From Bacteroidales bacterium (GTDB lineage Bacteria; Bacteroidota; Bacteroidia; Bacteroidales; Paludibacteraceae): a DNA stretch of 13,453 nucleotides. The translations under genes were made by a program, and so were the position numbers. This document shows positions 13,282 to 13,453 of this stretch, piece by piece; the stretch's first letter is position 1, and each line of letters begins with the position of its first letter. The DNA lies in the NCBI GenBank assembly GCA_900771035.1, contig CAAGML010000083.1:1-13453 (forward strand), written 5' to 3'. The notes beneath the pieces are model-generated. The model was not told the origin of the DNA, searched no databases, and worked only from the letters and a program-made list of their open reading frames with translations.

Positions 13282-13453
13282 TTTTGATGCTATAGACATC
13301 AGATAAGATAGCTATCCATTCCTATGACTGGTAAACGCATCGTTCAATAAGCTATTCAGACTGTAGAGGGTACACAAGAAAAATAACTGTTCGGGAAAAA
13401 CTGTTTTTTGACACTTAACAAGTTAATATATAATGTTTTGAAAGGCGAACAGT
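13282..13453. other. Non-coding end of the window
   Basis: No gene is recognisable. ACTGTTCG (13386-13393) and CGAACAGT (13446-13453) form a perfect 8-bp inverted repeat that may extend beyond the window. A TTGACA/TATAAT-like pair (13408-13413 and 13429-13434) has only a 15-bp spacer and is not the promoter type used elsewhere here, so it is not called. Confidence 0.4.

Noticed and set aside
1-13453. CRISPR arrays, tRNA or rRNA genes
   Set aside because: No regularly spaced repeats and no conserved RNA gene motifs were found on either strand.

Overview
The window looks like a chromosomal segment of a Bacteroidales bacterium (Prevotella/Bacteroides-like). The evidence is five promoters with the Bacteroidetes -7 element TAnnTTTG, four of them with TTGC or TTGG exactly 19 bp upstream. 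Further support comes from long-form NusB, a DUF3276 PUR-alpha-like protein, the nusB-yajC-ybbR-coaE order, and a PIG-L protein resembling the C-terminal half of Bacteroidetes NagB-type proteins. The genus cannot be fixed by reading alone.

Layout. (1) Positions 1-190 hold a long copy of an intergenic repeat with an 18-base C tract, then about 220 bases with several possible hairpins and no gene. (2) Positions 407-1722, minus strand: a promoter, a ~170-nt leader or small RNA ending in a terminator-like hairpin, two small lipoproteins and a terminator. (3) Positions 1753-2500, plus strand: a 9-12-9 bp direct repeat resembling a LytTR binding site, a strong promoter and a 199-aa protein of unknown function. 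(4) Positions 2473-3771, minus strand: a LytTR DNA-binding protein whose gene overlaps by 4 nt that of a single-pass membrane protein with a degenerate phosphodiester-glycosidase-like domain. This resembles the regulator/membrane-inhibitor layout of LytTR regulatory systems. (5) Positions 3783-4179, minus strand: one short transcription unit with its own promoter and terminator, encoding two tandem small peptides of 34 aa (strongly basic) and 33 aa (strongly acidic). (6) Positions 4279-4344: a short, nearly perfect hairpin copy of the repeat. (7) Positions 4389-7025, minus strand: DUF3276 - kbl - SDR-type threonine dehydrogenase, a threonine-to-glycine plus acetyl-CoA operon with a good terminator. 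(8) Positions 7233-12968, plus strand: a tightly packed operon nusB - yajC - ybbR-like - coaE::mtgA fusion - PIG-L deacetylase-like - membrane acyltransferase. (9) Positions 12969-13453: an AT-rich stretch, a second long repeat copy inverted relative to the first, and no recognisable gene.

How the parts may work together. The large operon joins transcription (NusB), protein export (YajC), CoA synthesis (CoaE) and cell-envelope enzymes (GT51 glycosyltransferase, PIG-L, acyltransferase). Its most unusual member is a single polypeptide with cytoplasmic dephospho-CoA kinase and periplasmic peptidoglycan glycosyltransferase domains on either side of one membrane segment. The left half may be a small regulatory island: a LytTR regulator with a membrane partner, a LytTR-like site between two divergent promoters, a leader or small RNA, and a pair of oppositely charged peptides. 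These links are inferred from layout and motifs, not demonstrated.
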